Of a DNA stretch of 64,000 nucleotides, positions 8,438-17,380 are shown piece after piece. Source of the stretch: Actinomycetes bacterium (GTDB lineage: Bacteria; Actinomycetota; Acidimicrobiia; Acidimicrobiales; RAAP-2). The notes beneath the pieces were generated by a model. That model was given only the letters and a program-made list of their open reading frames with translations, was not told where the DNA came from and ran no database searches. Location: assembly GCA_021848365.1 (NCBI GenBank), contig JAJZUS010000002.1, positions 460,229 through 524,228 on the forward strand, given 5' to 3'. Position 1 is the first letter of the stretch. The number at the start of each line of letters is the position of its first letter. Position numbers and translations under genes: made by a program.

Positions 8438-8944
8438 ATGAGGCGCCTCTTCTCCTTCCCCAACCCGGTCAACGACGCCGCCGCCCGCACGGTGGCGCTC
8501 GGGGTGGTCGTGATGTCGCTGCTCGCCCTCACCGTGACACGCTGGGCACTGGTGCCGCTCGCCTACGGCTTCGCCGCCCGCGTGGCGACCGGCCCGACCC
8601 TCTCACCGCTCGGCCAGTTCGCCACCCGGATCGCGGCGCCGCGCCTCTCCCGCTGGCGCCGTGAGGTCGCGGGGCCGCCCAAGCGCTTCGCCCAGGCCAT
8701 CGGCACCGTGCTCACCCTCGCCTGCGCGGCGACGTGGTGGGCGGCCGGCTGGGACGTCGCGCGGTGGATCCTCGTCCCCCTCGTCGCCGCCGCCTCGCTC
8801 GAGGGGTTCTTCGGCTACTGCGTGGGGTGCGCCCTCTTCGGGGGACTGATCCGATACGGCCTCATCCCCGAGAGCGTCTGCGCCGAGTGCGGCGACCTGC
8901 GCCAGCGCTTCGCCGCCGCCGGCTTCCCCCCGCCCGAGGTGTGA
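8438..8944 (+). CDS. DUF4395 family membrane protein
   Basis: A 168-residue membrane protein of unknown function that fits the DUF4395 family of actinobacteria. It has an N-terminal FPNPVNDAAAR segment, about four predicted helices, and a Cys pair in GYCVGC near residue 130 followed by a C-terminal ECGDLRQRF with another Cys pair. In other genomes DUF4395 proteins often lie near sulfur-transfer or thioredoxin-like proteins, so a redox or sulfur role is possible; this is inference. It stands between the TSUP permease and the S53 peptidase, each with its own promoter. Confidence 0.8.
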   Translation: MRRLFSFPNPVNDAAARTVALGVVVMSLLALTVTRWALVPLAYGFAARVATGPTLSPLGQFATRIAAPRLSRWRREVAGPPKRFAQAIGTVLTLACAATWWAAGWDVARWILVPLVAAASLEGFFGYCVGCALFGGLIRYGLIPESVCAECGDLRQRFAAAGFPPPEV

Positions 8945-8968
8945 AGCCGATTCGGGGTCCCGGTTCCC

Positions 8969-8974
8969 TAGGCT
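8969..8974 (+). promoter_or_regulatory. -10 box TAGGCT, leaderless S53 peptidase
   Basis: TAGGCT followed by GAGCCC and the ATG start. The same 12-base block recurs before the GTG at 13612. Confidence 0.65.
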
Positions 8975-8980
8975 GAGCCC

Positions 8981-11308
8981 ATGGTCGCCCCCCGTCGCTG
9001 GTCCCGCCTGATCGTCCCCGCCGTCCTCGTTCTCGCCGGGACGGCGACGCCCCTGGTCGCCCGCGCCGCCGAGCCCCGCCTCGTCGTCTCGAGCCCCGCC
9101 CCCGTTCCCGCGGGCGACGCCGTCGTCACGCCCCCGACGACGGGGACCTTCGACGTGGCCCTGCGGCAACCCAACGCCGCGGCGCTCCGGTCGTTCCTCA
9201 CCGCCCTCACCACCCCCGGATCACCCGACTACCGGCACTTCCTCACGACCGCCCAGTTCGCCGAGCGCTTCGGTGCTCCGGCGAGCGAGGCGGCGGCGGT
9301 CCGCGAGTACTTCACCTCCTTCGGCCTCCGGGTCGGTCCCCTCAGCCGCGGCCACATCCTGCTGCACGTCTCGGGCCCGTCGAGCGCGATCTCGCACGCC
9401 TTCGCCACCTCGCTGATCGGCGTGCGGCGCGCCGACCACTCGGTGGCTGCCCAGTTCGGCGCGCCGGCGACCCTGCCGTCGTCGATCGCCCACGACGTCG
9501 CCGCCATCGCGGGGCTCGACACGGTCGTCGCCCCCCATGCGCAGAGCCTGCGCCACTACAGCGCCGGAGCGCACGTGACGACCCCCACCACCTGCGGCCC
9601 GGCGACGGGTGGCGCCGCGCCCACCAGCACTACGCCCAACAGCCTCGGCGGCTACACGCTCCAGCAGCAGGCGCAGCTCTACGGACTGTCGAACGTCTAC
9701 GCGAAGGGCTACGACGGCACCGGTCAGACGATCGCCGTCTACGAGCTGGAGGGATACAACGCGAGCGACGTCGCGACCTTCGCCCAGTGCTACGGGCTCT
9801 CGCCCAGCATCACCAACGTGAGCGTCGACGGAGCGTCGTCCGCGGGCAACGGCAACGAGGCGACCCTCGACATCGAAGAGGCGCTAGGCCTCGCCCCGGG
9901 GGCGTCGATCGTCGTCTACACGGGCCCGAACAACAGCGCGGGGCCGACCGACATCTACCAGCAGATCGCCGACGACAACACCGCGTCGATCGTGACCACG
10001 TCGTGGGGGACGTGTGAGGCCGACCCGAACGGAGCCCCCGGCGCCGAGCAGGCGATCTTCGAGCAGATGGCCGCCCAGGGCCAGACCGTCGTCGCCGCCG
10101 CCGGCGACAACGGCTCTTCCGACTGCAACGGCATCGTGAACAACCAACCGGCCGTCGACGACCCGGCCTCCCAGCCCTTCGTGACCGGGGTGGGCGGCCT
10201 GTCGGTCACCAACATCGCGCCGCTCACCCAGACCGTCTGGAACGACGCGGCCGGGTCGGCCGGATCGGGCAGCGGCGGAGGCGGCATCTCCCAGATCTGG
10301 TCGCGTCCCTCGTGGCAGACCGCTCCCGGCATCACCTCGAGCGAGACCATGCGCCTGGTGCCCGACCTGTCGGTCATGGGTGACCCCGCGACGGGCTTCA
10401 TCGAGTACTTCCCGACGAACGGGTCGCCGAGTTGGGGCAGCATCGGCGGGACCTCGATCGGCTCGCCCATCGTCGCCTCCATGCTGGCGGTCGGAGCGCA
10501 GTCCTGCGGAACGGCGCGTCTCGGATTCGTGAACCCGTCCCTCTACCGGATGGCGACGACCGGATACGTGGACGTGACGACGGGCAACAACGACCTCTAC
10601 GGCGTCGGCGTCTACAACGCCGGACCGGGCTACGACATGGCCTCGGGTCTCGGCAGCCCCAATCCGCAGACCTTCTACGCCGGACTGTGCCCCTCGGCCC
10701 TCGACGCCGCGAAGACGATCGGGACGGTCTCGAGCTCGCGCGTCGCGACGAACGCCACCTCCACCGTCTCGTTCACGCTGCAGGACCAGAGCGCCCAGCC
10801 CATGACGAACCTCCTCGTGTCGGTCGACGCCACCGCGGCGTCGGGCCGGGTGATCCTCAACGGGGACCCGTCCTCGATCACCGGGAGCGGTCAGGCCCAC
10901 TACTCGGTCACCACGAACGCCGCGGGCACCGGCTCGGTCACCGTCGCGAACTCGGTCCCGGGACCGGTCACGGTGAACGTCAGCTACCAGAGCCAGCCCC
11001 TCTACTCGACGGTGATCACCGTCCTCGCGAGCGGGGCGACACCCCTGCCGCGCGCCGCCGTCTCCCGCGTCGCGGGGCTGACGCGGGCCGCGCGGGTCAG
11101 CGTGCGCCCGCCCCAGCTGCCCGCCGGTCAGTCGGTGACGCGCTACCAGTATTCGCTGAACGGCGGAGCCAACTGGGTGAGCGTCACCACGGCGACCTTC
11201 ACGATCCCGCGCCTCGCGCCGGGCGTTCACCGCGTCATCGTCCGCTACCTGGTGGGCTCGCGAGCGAGCGCCGTCTCCGCTCCGGTACGCGTGGCGGTCC
11301 GCTCGTAG
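8981..11308 (+). CDS. Secreted S53 (sedolisin/kumamolisin) serine-carboxyl peptidase with C-terminal Ig-like region
   Basis: A 775-residue exported acid protease. Residues 1-30 are a signal peptide ending VARAAE; about 35-190 form the pro-kumamolisin activation domain, removed on acid activation. The catalytic domain holds Glu293 and Asp297 (NEATLDIEEA), oxyanion Asp376 (AAGDNGSSD) and nucleophile Ser492 (GGTSIGSP). A calcium site is suggested by Asp531 and Asp552 (GYDMASGLG). Residues about 575-690 look like a bacterial Ig-like domain, and the last 70 residues resemble a second beta-rich module. Sedolisins work at low pH, so the enzyme hints at an acidic habitat (inference). It is followed by another exported protein with its own promoter. 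Confidence 0.93.
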   Translation: MVAPRRWSRLIVPAVLVLAGTATPLVARAAEPRLVVSSPAPVPAGDAVVTPPTTGTFDVALRQPNAAALRSFLTALTTPGSPDYRHFLTTAQFAERFGAPASEAAAVREYFTSFGLRVGPLSRGHILLHVSGPSSAISHAFATSLIGVRRADHSVAAQFGAPATLPSSIAHDVAAIAGLDTVVAPHAQSLRHYSAGAHVTTPTTCGPATGGAAPTSTTPNSLGGYTLQQQAQLYGLSNVYAKGYDGTGQTIAVYELEGYNASDVATFAQCYGLSPSITNVSVDGASSAGNGNEATLDIEEALGLAPGASIVVYTGPNNSAGPTDIYQQIADDNTASIVTTSWGTCEADPNGAPGAEQAIFEQMAAQGQTVVAAAGDNGSSDCNGIVNNQPAVDDPASQPFVTGVGGLSVTNIAPLTQTVWNDAAGSAGSGSGGGGISQIWSRPSWQTAPGITSSETMRLVPDLSVMGDPATGFIEYFPTNGSPSWGSIGGTSIGSPIVASMLAVGAQSCGTARLGFVNPSLYRMATTGYVDVTTGNNDLYGVGVYNAGPGYDMASGLGSPNPQTFYAGLCPSALDAAKTIGTVSSSRVATNATSTVSFTLQDQSAQPMTNLLVSVDATAASGRVILNGDPSSITGSGQAHYSVTTNAAGTGSVTVANSVPGPVTVNVSYQSQPLYSTVITVLASGATPLPRAAVSRVAGLTRAARVSVRPPQLPAGQSVTRYQYSLNGGANWVSVTTATFTIPRLAPGVHRVIVRYLVGSRASAVSAPVRVAVRS

Positions 11309-11338
11309 GGTCTCCCACCCCCTGCACCGAGCCGTCCC

Positions 11339-11344
11339 TAGACT
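11339..11344 (+). promoter_or_regulatory. -10 box TAGACT for the secreted 742-residue protein
   Basis: TAGACT lies 34 nt before the ATG at 11379, giving a leader of about 27 nt. No good Shine-Dalgarno sequence is visible in the leader. Confidence 0.45.
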
Positions 11345-11378
11345 GAGTGGGTCCCGCACTTCGCGCGTCATCCCCATC

Positions 11379-13607
11379 ATGAGGAATTCCGCACGCATCC
11401 GGCGCAGCGTTCTGGCGCTCGCGGCTCTCGCGGCCGGGCTCGTCGGCGTCACGCCGAGCCCGGCCAACTCCGTGACGGCCGCCCCCGCTCCGCTCCCCCT
11501 CTACCAATTCGTCAACTCGGGATCGGGTCCGCTGCCCTGGAACGCGGCCTCGCTCGCGGCCCAGACGGGTGGGGGCCTCATGGTGGGAGGCCCCCACGGG
11601 ACCCAGAGCGCGACGACCGGGGCCCTCGCCTACCGGACCTCGACCGGGGACGTCGCGGTGGCGACGGTCGGGGCGTCCGGAGTGACGAACTGGCAGGACC
11701 TCTTCGCAAGCCAGATCGTGGCGGGCACTCCGGCCGCCGACCCCGTGCCCCTCATCGACCCCTCGGGCAACGTCGACGCCCTCTACGTGGACACGACGGG
11801 CCACCTCGTCCTCCTCTCACCGAACGACCCCGTGACGCCCACGTGGCTACACCTCCACGCCGGGGCGGCCTGGCGACCCGAGGTCGCGACCGACCTCACC
11901 GCCATAACCGGCGTCTCGGCGGCGGCCGGACTCCCGAGCGTGTCCGTGAACGGCTCCGTCGCCACCATCGCCTTCCGCACCACCCAGGGCACGGTGGCAC
12001 TGCTCACCCTCACCTGGGGGGCGGGCGAGACGATCCCGGGCGTCCCCGCTCCGGCTATCGACCTCGTCGCCCTCACCGGGGGGCCGTCGGTGACGAGCGA
12101 TCCCGTCATCATCCCGGGCCCGATCCCGGCCGTCGCCGCGGTGACGACGGCCCACCACCTCGTCGTGTTCTCCCAGTCGGTCGCGGGCGCCTGGGTGTAC
12201 CAGGACCTCACACAGATCACCCGCGGACCGGCCGTGAACGGCCCCCTCGTCACCGGCTCGTCGAGCGTCAGCGTCTACGTGGCGGGACTGACGGCGGGAG
12301 GGAACGCCACCCTCTTCGCCGCTCCGCTCACGAGCTTCAACTCTGCCGGGGCGATCTCCAACGGACCTCCCGTCACGACGACGACGTCCGTCGGACAGCT
12401 CGCACGTCGCGCCCACGCGGGAACGCCCGCCACCTCGACCACGACCACCGTTCCCCCGACCACCACGACCACCACGACCACCGTTCCCCCGACCACCACG
12501 ACCACGCTGCCGACGCCGAGTAGCACCTACCCGTGGACCGTCCTCAACGTCACCGGTGACGCACCGGGTTCGCCACCCCTCACCGGATCCCTCTACATGG
12601 CGGTCGCCCCCTCGGGTCAGGTGACGATCGCCGGTGGGGCGGCCAACTGGGGCGACCTCTTCACGCTCACCAGCCCGAACGGCGTCTCCTCCTGGATCGC
12701 GACCGACGTCTCGGTCACGGCCGGCAACGGGGCCCGAACGGTGGGGTCGGTCGTGACCGGCGTCGTCGTGGGCGGCGTCCTCAGCCTCTTCGCGGCGGGC
12801 ATCAGCGCGCCGCCCCCCCAGGGGGTGGGCGTCTACGCGATCCCCTCGGCCAAGTGGACCCAGGCGGCCCTCGACGGCTGGCCGATCCTCAGCGAGACGG
12901 GGGGCCTCGGCACCACGTCCTCCCCGTGGGTCGGCTGGGTCGGGACGAAGAGCCTGACCTCGTCGTCCGACTACGTCATGGGTCAGAGCATCTACTCGGC
13001 CCACAAGCGCGTGACGTGGCTCTCCTTCTGGACCGTCAGCGGACCCCTGTCGGGTGAGGCGCTCGCCCCGGCCACCTACTACCGTCACGGCTTCGCCGCC
13101 GGCGCGTGGGTCGCGACCCAGATCGACGCCTACCGGGCCAGTGGCCTCGGGCTGAAGCCCGACTGGGTGATCCTCGACCCCGAGGGCTACCCCGACGCGC
13201 ACTCGGGCCTCGACGCCCCCGGGGGGGCCACCACCGCGACGATGGCCACCTACACCGGCTACTGGTCGGCCATGGTGAAGGGCTGGGCCCAGGGGATCGC
13301 GTCCGTCGACCCGTCACTCAACCCGGGCGTCTACGCCTCGCAGTCGGAGTACCGGAACTACCACCTGGCCGGACTGCCCTACCCGGTCTTCGAGGCGCTG
13401 GCCTTCAGCGGTGGCGGCCCGGTGCCGATCGCCGGAGCCCACGGAAGCAACATCCGCGGCTTCATCGCCTTCAGCGCGGCGTGCTCTCCCGCGACGACGC
13501 TCCAGTCGGAGACCTCCACGCTTCTCACCTCGCCGTGGGGCGGCCAGTTCAACACGCTGCAGTTCAACGCCGGCGTGTACTGCCCACCCCCCGGGAACCT
13601 AGGCTGA
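11379..13607 (+). CDS. Large secreted protein: beta-repeat region, Thr/Pro linker, TIM-barrel-like C-terminal domain
   Basis: A 742-residue exported protein. A signal peptide covers about residues 1-35. Residues about 40-340 repeat a W-x-DL-T/S motif (NWQDLF, VYQDLTQIT) and resemble a beta-propeller or lectin-like region. A Thr/Pro linker lies near 355-385, and a further W-x-DLF repeat (NWGDLF) follows it. From about residue 520 the chain (WVGWVGTKS ... PDWVILDPEGYPDAHSG, Asp600 and Glu602) looks like a glycoside-hydrolase-like barrel of the DUF1906/GH25-like kind with an acidic pair at a strand end. The substrate is unknown, but a wall or polysaccharide target fits. It follows a secreted protease and may act with it at the cell surface. 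The domain assignment is tentative. Confidence 0.65.
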   Translation: MRNSARIRRSVLALAALAAGLVGVTPSPANSVTAAPAPLPLYQFVNSGSGPLPWNAASLAAQTGGGLMVGGPHGTQSATTGALAYRTSTGDVAVATVGASGVTNWQDLFASQIVAGTPAADPVPLIDPSGNVDALYVDTTGHLVLLSPNDPVTPTWLHLHAGAAWRPEVATDLTAITGVSAAAGLPSVSVNGSVATIAFRTTQGTVALLTLTWGAGETIPGVPAPAIDLVALTGGPSVTSDPVIIPGPIPAVAAVTTAHHLVVFSQSVAGAWVYQDLTQITRGPAVNGPLVTGSSSVSVYVAGLTAGGNATLFAAPLTSFNSAGAISNGPPVTTTTSVGQLARRAHAGTPATSTTTTVPPTTTTTTTTVPPTTTTTLPTPSSTYPWTVLNVTGDAPGSPPLTGSLYMAVAPSGQVTIAGGAANWGDLFTLTSPNGVSSWIATDVSVTAGNGARTVGSVVTGVVVGGVLSLFAAGISAPPPQGVGVYAIPSAKWTQAALDGWPILSETGGLGTTSSPWVGWVGTKSLTSSSDYVMGQSIYSAHKRVTWLSFWTVSGPLSGEALAPATYYRHGFAAGAWVATQIDAYRASGLGLKPDWVILDPEGYPDAHSGLDAPGGATTATMATYTGYWSAMVKGWAQGIASVDPSLNPGVYASQSEYRNYHLAGLPYPVFEALAFSGGGPVPIAGAHGSNIRGFIAFSAACSPATTLQSETSTLLTSPWGGQFNTLQFNAGVYCPPPGNLG
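12441..12503 (+). repeat. Tandem repeat coding for the Thr/Pro linker
   Basis: Two copies of a roughly 30-bp unit (acgaccaccg ttcccccgac and on) with a 33-bp period, coding TTTVPPTTTT-type sequence inside the secreted protein gene. Such coding repeats can vary in copy number by slippage. Confidence 0.8.
13600..13605 (+). promoter_or_regulatory. -10 box TAGGCT, leaderless small coiled-coil gene
   Basis: TAGGCT then GAGCCC (6 nt) then GTG at 13612. The box overlaps the stop codon region of the preceding gene. Confidence 0.65.
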
Positions 13608-13611
13608 GCCC

Positions 13612-13815
13612 GTGGAGGATCGCGAGAATCCCGACCTGCGAGGGCGGCTCCGTCAGCTGGCCCAGCCCCTCGTCGACACCCTCGATTCTCGGCTGAGGGC
13701 CCAGGTGGACGCCCGCGTCGACGAGATCCTGCGGGACCGGCTCGCCGTGATCGAGCGCGCGGTCGCCGACCTCGACCGCGCCGTGCGCGAGCTCCAGGCC
13801 CGCCTCGACGGCTAG
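13612..13815 (+). CDS. Small charged coiled-coil protein (67 aa)
   Basis: A 67-residue protein rich in Arg, Asp, Glu and Leu with heptad-like spacing of Leu and Val through residues 10-65 (RLRQLAQPLVDTLDSRL; VADLDRAVRELQARLDG). It has no signal peptide or membrane segment, so it is probably a cytosolic coiled coil. No family was recognised. The GTG start is well supported by the leaderless -10 box 6 nt upstream. Its end overlaps by 3 bp, tail to tail, a tiny membrane protein gene on the other strand. Confidence 0.7.
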   Translation: MEDRENPDLRGRLRQLAQPLVDTLDSRLRAQVDARVDEILRDRLAVIERAVADLDRAVRELQARLDG

Positions 13816-13919
13816 CGCGCCGATCGGCGCGCGCGGTCGCGTCGCCACGCCCAGCGCACCACGAGCACGCTCAGCACCACGACCGCGATCACGAAGATCC
13901 CGAAGACGACGGCGAACAC
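13812..13919 (-). CDS. Predicted 35-residue single-span membrane protein
   Basis: A very short gene: a GTG start, one hydrophobic segment of about 22 residues (VFAVVFGIFVIAVVVLSVL, in part) and a basic tail RWAWRRDRARRSAR, giving an N-out/C-in topology by the positive-inside rule. The start is supported by a TAGCGT -10 box followed by exactly 6 nt, the same layout as other leaderless genes here. No homologue was recognised; such mini-proteins often bind membrane complexes, but nothing here shows a role. Confidence 0.55.
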   Translation of the reverse strand: MFAVVFGIFVIAVVVLSVLVVRWAWRRDRARRSAR

Positions 13920-13925
13920 GGCGCC

Positions 13926-13931
13926 ACGCTA
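13926..13931 (-). promoter_or_regulatory. -10 box TAGCGT, leaderless 35-aa gene
   Basis: TAGCGT on the minus strand, 6 nt (GGCGCC) before the GTG of the small membrane protein gene. Confidence 0.5.
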
Positions 13932-13951
13932 GTGCCGTCACACCCCGGGGG

Positions 13952-13957
13952 CACTCT
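13952..13957 (+). promoter_or_regulatory. Probable -10 box CACTCT before the 13964 gene
   Basis: CACTCT ends 6 nt before the GTG start. It departs from TANNNT at the first position but keeps the leaderless spacing. Confidence 0.35.
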
Positions 13958-13963
13958 GGACGT

Positions 13964-14737
13964 GTGATCGACGCGTCCCCCACCCTCCTCTCGGCCCTGC
14001 GCGGCGACCCCGCCCGTCGACCGGTCGCCGACCCCGCGCTCGGCGCCGGCGTGAGAGCGCTGCTCGAGGACGAGCTCTTCGCCGTGCTCGGCGACAGCCC
14101 TCGTCGACTCGTCGTGACGCCCGCCAGCGTGAGGGGCATCGCGGGCGCCGCCGACATCACGGTGGGTCGCCGCGCTCGCCTGCGCGGGGCCCTCGTGGGC
14201 ACCGGGCTGCGGGTAGTCCTCGACGGGGGGCGGCCGAACGGCCTGGCCGCGGCCCTCTGGGCGTCGTGGCTCCCGGAGGCGCCCGCTCCCCTGGCGGAGC
14301 TCGCCGCCGACCTCCCCGGTCCGGATCGCCAGCGCCTGCTCGACGTCGTCGACGAGGACCTCGCCTCGCTCGCCCGCGTGATCGGCGCGCCGCCCCCCTC
14401 GTGGACGCGGCGCACGGGCGCGCGCGCGGAAGTACGGGTTCGTGCCGGGACCGTCGTCCTGCGCGACGCGCTCGACCTCGTCCTCGGCTCGACGCGGGCC
14501 GTGACTCGCGACGTCGTCCTACTCGACGTCGTCACGTCCCCGCTCGGCGAGGGGACGGCGCGCCTGCGCGACTACCACGCCCTCGTCGAGACGCTGCGTA
14601 CGGGCGTCGCCCCACTGCGCACCGCAATCCTCTCCGCCCCCACGGCCGAGTGGTCGATCGCGGACGTGGACTTCGCCCTGCTCGCCCGCGCCGCCCGCCA
14701 CGTGGCCGACATCGCGGCCGAGGGAGGATCGCGGTGA
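13964..14737 (+). CDS. Protein of unknown function, first gene of a two-gene operon (257 aa)
   Basis: A 257-residue protein that I do not recognise. It has no signal peptide or membrane helices. It contains a basic central part with GRRARLRGALVGTGLRVVLDGGRPNG (given in part; positions about 68-92), acidic and Leu-rich helices, and no Cys. The alternation of strands and helices suggests a mixed alpha/beta fold, possibly of the PD-(D/E)XK or AAA-partner kind, but no catalytic motif can be named. The stop overlaps the GTG of the next unknown gene by 4 bp, so the two products probably work together. Confidence 0.6.
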   Translation: MIDASPTLLSALRGDPARRPVADPALGAGVRALLEDELFAVLGDSPRRLVVTPASVRGIAGAADITVGRRARLRGALVGTGLRVVLDGGRPNGLAAALWASWLPEAPAPLAELAADLPGPDRQRLLDVVDEDLASLARVIGAPPPSWTRRTGARAEVRVRAGTVVLRDALDLVLGSTRAVTRDVVLLDVVTSPLGEGTARLRDYHALVETLRTGVAPLRTAILSAPTAEWSIADVDFALLARAARHVADIAAEGGSR

Positions 14738-15522
14738 GCCTTCGCGTCGAGCGCCTGACCCCGGGAGTGATGGACCGACTCGTCGAGGACGCCCCGGCGA
14801 GCACCGCCCTGCCCGAGGGTGCCGCCGCCCGACTCGTCGAGCGTCTCGACGACCTCGCGCGAGGAGCCGGGACCCTCGACGCGTGGACGATCGAGCACGC
14901 CGGACGCACCGGATCGGACTTCGTCTGGACGGCTCGGCGGGCGCGACGTCGCGTCGGCCACGGCGCGCTCGCCCGCGTGCGCGGCGGCCGGGTCGCGAAC
15001 GTCGCCGACGGCGTCGCGGACGAGCTCGACGACCTGCGCGCCCGGGGTGCCACCGGTCAGGTCCACCCGCGTTCGCTCGCCGCGTGGGTCCACGGCCTCG
15101 ACGGGGTGGGCACGGCCCTCGTCGCGGCGGCGGCCACGACATGGTGTGCCGAGATCGACGATCTCGCGGGGGGCATCGGCACGCCGTGGCGGGTTGCGAC
15201 CGACGCCGTCGTCCGCTCCCGCCCCGGGGGGCTCGTCCTGCGGGCCCGACGCGACCTCGTCGTGCCCCACGAGGGACGATCGGTCGTCGTGCGGATCCGT
15301 TCCGGCCATCCCGGACCGAGCGCGGGCCCCGGCCTGCGGGCCGACCTCGCCGTCGCGACCCTCGCCCGACCCGACGGCCGTGCCCCCGCGCGCCTGATCG
15401 GAGCGTGGCCCGAGGCCGGGATCGCCCTCAGCGTCGACGGCGACGAGGCCGCCCTGCGCGCCGGTGCACGGGACCTGCTGAGGGCCGCGCGACGGCTCGG
15501 GGGAGCCCGGCTCGCGGCGTGA
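14734..15522 (+). CDS. Protein of unknown function, second gene of the operon (262 aa)
   Basis: A 262-residue protein that I do not recognise. Its GTG start overlaps the previous stop (GTGA) and has an AGGGAGG ribosome binding site. The sequence is rich in Arg, Ala and Asp, with WTIEHAGRTGSDFVWTARRA near residues 50-70, a single Cys in TTWCAEIDDLAGGIGTPW and a repeated RARRD/LLRAARR pattern; it is probably cytosolic. The downstream gene typA has its own box, so this operon likely ends here. The N-terminal region of the matching reading frame is much longer, but that extension is only a shadow of the upstream gene. Confidence 0.6.
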   Translation: MSLRVERLTPGVMDRLVEDAPASTALPEGAAARLVERLDDLARGAGTLDAWTIEHAGRTGSDFVWTARRARRRVGHGALARVRGGRVANVADGVADELDDLRARGATGQVHPRSLAAWVHGLDGVGTALVAAAATTWCAEIDDLAGGIGTPWRVATDAVVRSRPGGLVLRARRDLVVPHEGRSVVVRIRSGHPGPSAGPGLRADLAVATLARPDGRAPARLIGAWPEAGIALSVDGDEAALRAGARDLLRAARRLGGARLAA

Positions 15523-15535
15523 GCCCGCCGACCAC

Positions 15536-15541
15536 TAGCGT
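15536..15541 (+). promoter_or_regulatory. -10 box TAGCGT before typA
   Basis: TAGCGT ends 9 nt before the typA ATG, so the leader would be only 2-3 nt. Confidence 0.45.
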
Positions 15542-15550
15542 GGATCGGTC

Positions 15551-17380
15551 ATGTCGCTTCGCACTTCCCTCCGCAACATCGCGATCATCGCCCACGTCGA
15601 CCACGGTAAGACCACCCTGGTCGACGCGATGCTGCGCCAGACCGGGTCCTTCGGCGCCCACGAGGAGGTCACCGAGCGGGTCATGGACTCGGGCGACCTC
15701 GAGCGCGAGAAGGGCATCACCATCCTCGCGAAGAACACGGCCGTGCGCTGGGGCGACCTGACGATCAACATCATCGACACCCCGGGCCACGCCGACTTCG
15801 GTGGCGAGGTCGAGCGCGGCCTCGCCATGGTCGACGGAGTAGTGCTGCTCGTCGACGCGGCCGAGGGGCCCCTGCCCCAGACGCGCTTCGTGCTGCGCAA
15901 GACCCTCGAGCGGCGCCTGCCCGTGGTCCTGCTCATTAACAAGGTCGACCGCCCCGACGCCCGTTCGGCCGAGGTCGTCAACGAGGTCGAGAACCTCTTC
16001 CTCGATCTCGACGCCGACGAGCACCAGATCTCCTTCCCCATCCTCTACGCGAGCGCGCGTCAGGGTTGGGCGTCGACCGATCCCGACCAGCCGGGCACCG
16101 ACCTCACCCCCCTCTTCACCACCATCGCCGAGTACGTGCCGGCCCCCGCCTTCGACCCCGACCACGGTCTCCAGGCGCTGGTGTGCAACCTCGACGCCTC
16201 CCCCTACCTCGGCCGCCTGGCCCTCTGCCGCGTAGTGAACGGGACCCTCGAACGCGGTCAACGCGTCGCCTGGTGCCGTCTCGACGGGACGGTCGAGCAC
16301 GCGCGCATCACCGAACTCTTCATCACCGAGGCCCTCGAGCGCATCCCGGCCCAGAGCGCCGGACCGGGCGACATCGTGGCGGTCGCGGGCTTCGACGACA
16401 TCACGATCGGCGAGACCCTGGCCGACCCCGACAACCCGATCGCCCTCACCCCGCTCCGCGTCGACGAGCCCAGCCTCTCGATGACGATCGGCATCAACAC
16501 GTCACCCCTCGCCGGGAGCGAGGGCAAGCTGCTGACGGCCCGCATGGTGAAGGACCGCCTCGACCGCGAGCTCGTGGGCAACGTCTCGCTGCGCGTCCTG
16601 CCGACCGAGCGGCCCGACGCCTGGGAGGTCCAGGGTCGCGGCGAGCTCCAGCTGGCCGTCCTCATCGAGACGATGCGCCGCGAGGGCTTCGAGCTCACCG
16701 TTGGCAAGCCCCAGGTCGTGACGCGTCTCGTCGACGGACAGATCCACGAGCCGATGGAGCGCGTGACGGTCGATGCTCCCGAGGAGTTCGTCGGCGCGGT
16801 GACCTCGCTGCTCTCGACGCGACGGGGCTCGATGGTCGACATGGTCAACCACGGCACCGGCTGGGTGCGCCTCGAGTGGCGGGTCCCGGCGCGCGGGCTC
16901 GTGGGCATTCGTACCGAGTTCCTCACCGAGACTCGGGGCGCGGGCATCCTGCACTCGGTCTTCGACGGCTACGCGCCCTGGGCCGGCGAGATCCGTCCCC
17001 GGCGCACCGGCGTCCTCGTCGCCGACCGGCGCGGCGTGACGACGGCCTACGCCCTCATCGACCTCGAGGCGCGCGGCGAGCTCTTCGTCGGACCGGGCGT
17101 CGAGGTCTACGAGGGGATGATCGTGGGCGAGAACTCCCGCGCCGACGAGATGAACGTCAACCCCACCCGCGAGAAGAAGCTGACCAACATGCGCGCAGCG
17201 GCGGCCGACAACTTCGAGAAGATCACGCCGCCGACGATCCTCAGCCTCGAGCAGGCCCTCGAGTTCATCGCCGAGGACGAGGCCGTCGAGGTCACCCCGT
17301 CGTCGGTGCGGCTGCGCAAGCTCATCCTCGACCAGCCCACGCGGGCCCGCGCGCGCAAGCGCGCCGAGTCACTCGCCTGA
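15551..17380 (+). CDS. typA: Translational GTPase TypA/BipA
   Basis: A 609-residue ribosome-associated GTPase of the EF-G family, used in 50S assembly and stress or cold adaptation. G1 is AHVDHGKTT (about residues 13-21), the switch region is [15 protein letters not shown]3 is [14 protein letters not shown] and G4 is NKVDRPDA. The C-terminal domain characteristic of BipA is complete ([20 protein letters not shown], in part). The start is near leaderless. Its stop overlaps, tail to tail by 12 bp, a GNAT gene on the other strand. Confidence 0.96.
   Translation: MSLRTSLRNIAIIAHVDHGKTTLVDAMLRQTGSFGAHEEVTERVMDSGDLEREKGITILAKNTAVRWGDLTINIIDTPGHADFGGEVERGLAMVDGVVLLVDAAEGPLPQTRFVLRKTLERRLPVVLLINKVDRPDARSAEVVNEVENLFLDLDADEHQISFPILYASARQGWASTDPDQPGTDLTPLFTTIAEYVPAPAFDPDHGLQALVCNLDASPYLGRLALCRVVNGTLERGQRVAWCRLDGTVEHARITELFITEALERIPAQSAGPGDIVAVAGFDDITIGETLADPDNPIALTPLRVDEPSLSMTIGINTSPLAGSEGKLLTARMVKDRLDRELVGNVSLRVLPTERPDAWEVQGRGELQLAVLIETMRREGFELTVGKPQVVTRLVDGQIHEPMERVTVDAPEEFVGAVTSLLSTRRGSMVDMVNHGTGWVRLEWRVPARGLVGIRTEFLTETRGAGILHSVFDGYAPWAGEIRPRRTGVLVADRRGVTTAYALIDLEARGELFVGPGVEVYEGMIVGENSRADEMNVNPTREKKLTNMRAAAADNFEKITPPTILSLEQALEFIAEDEAVEVTPSSVRLRKLILDQPTRARARKRAESLA

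Noticed and set aside
12441..12503. Direct repeats as a CRISPR array
   Set aside because: Only two copies, period of 33 bp, inside a coding frame for a Thr/Pro linker, and no cas genes nearby.
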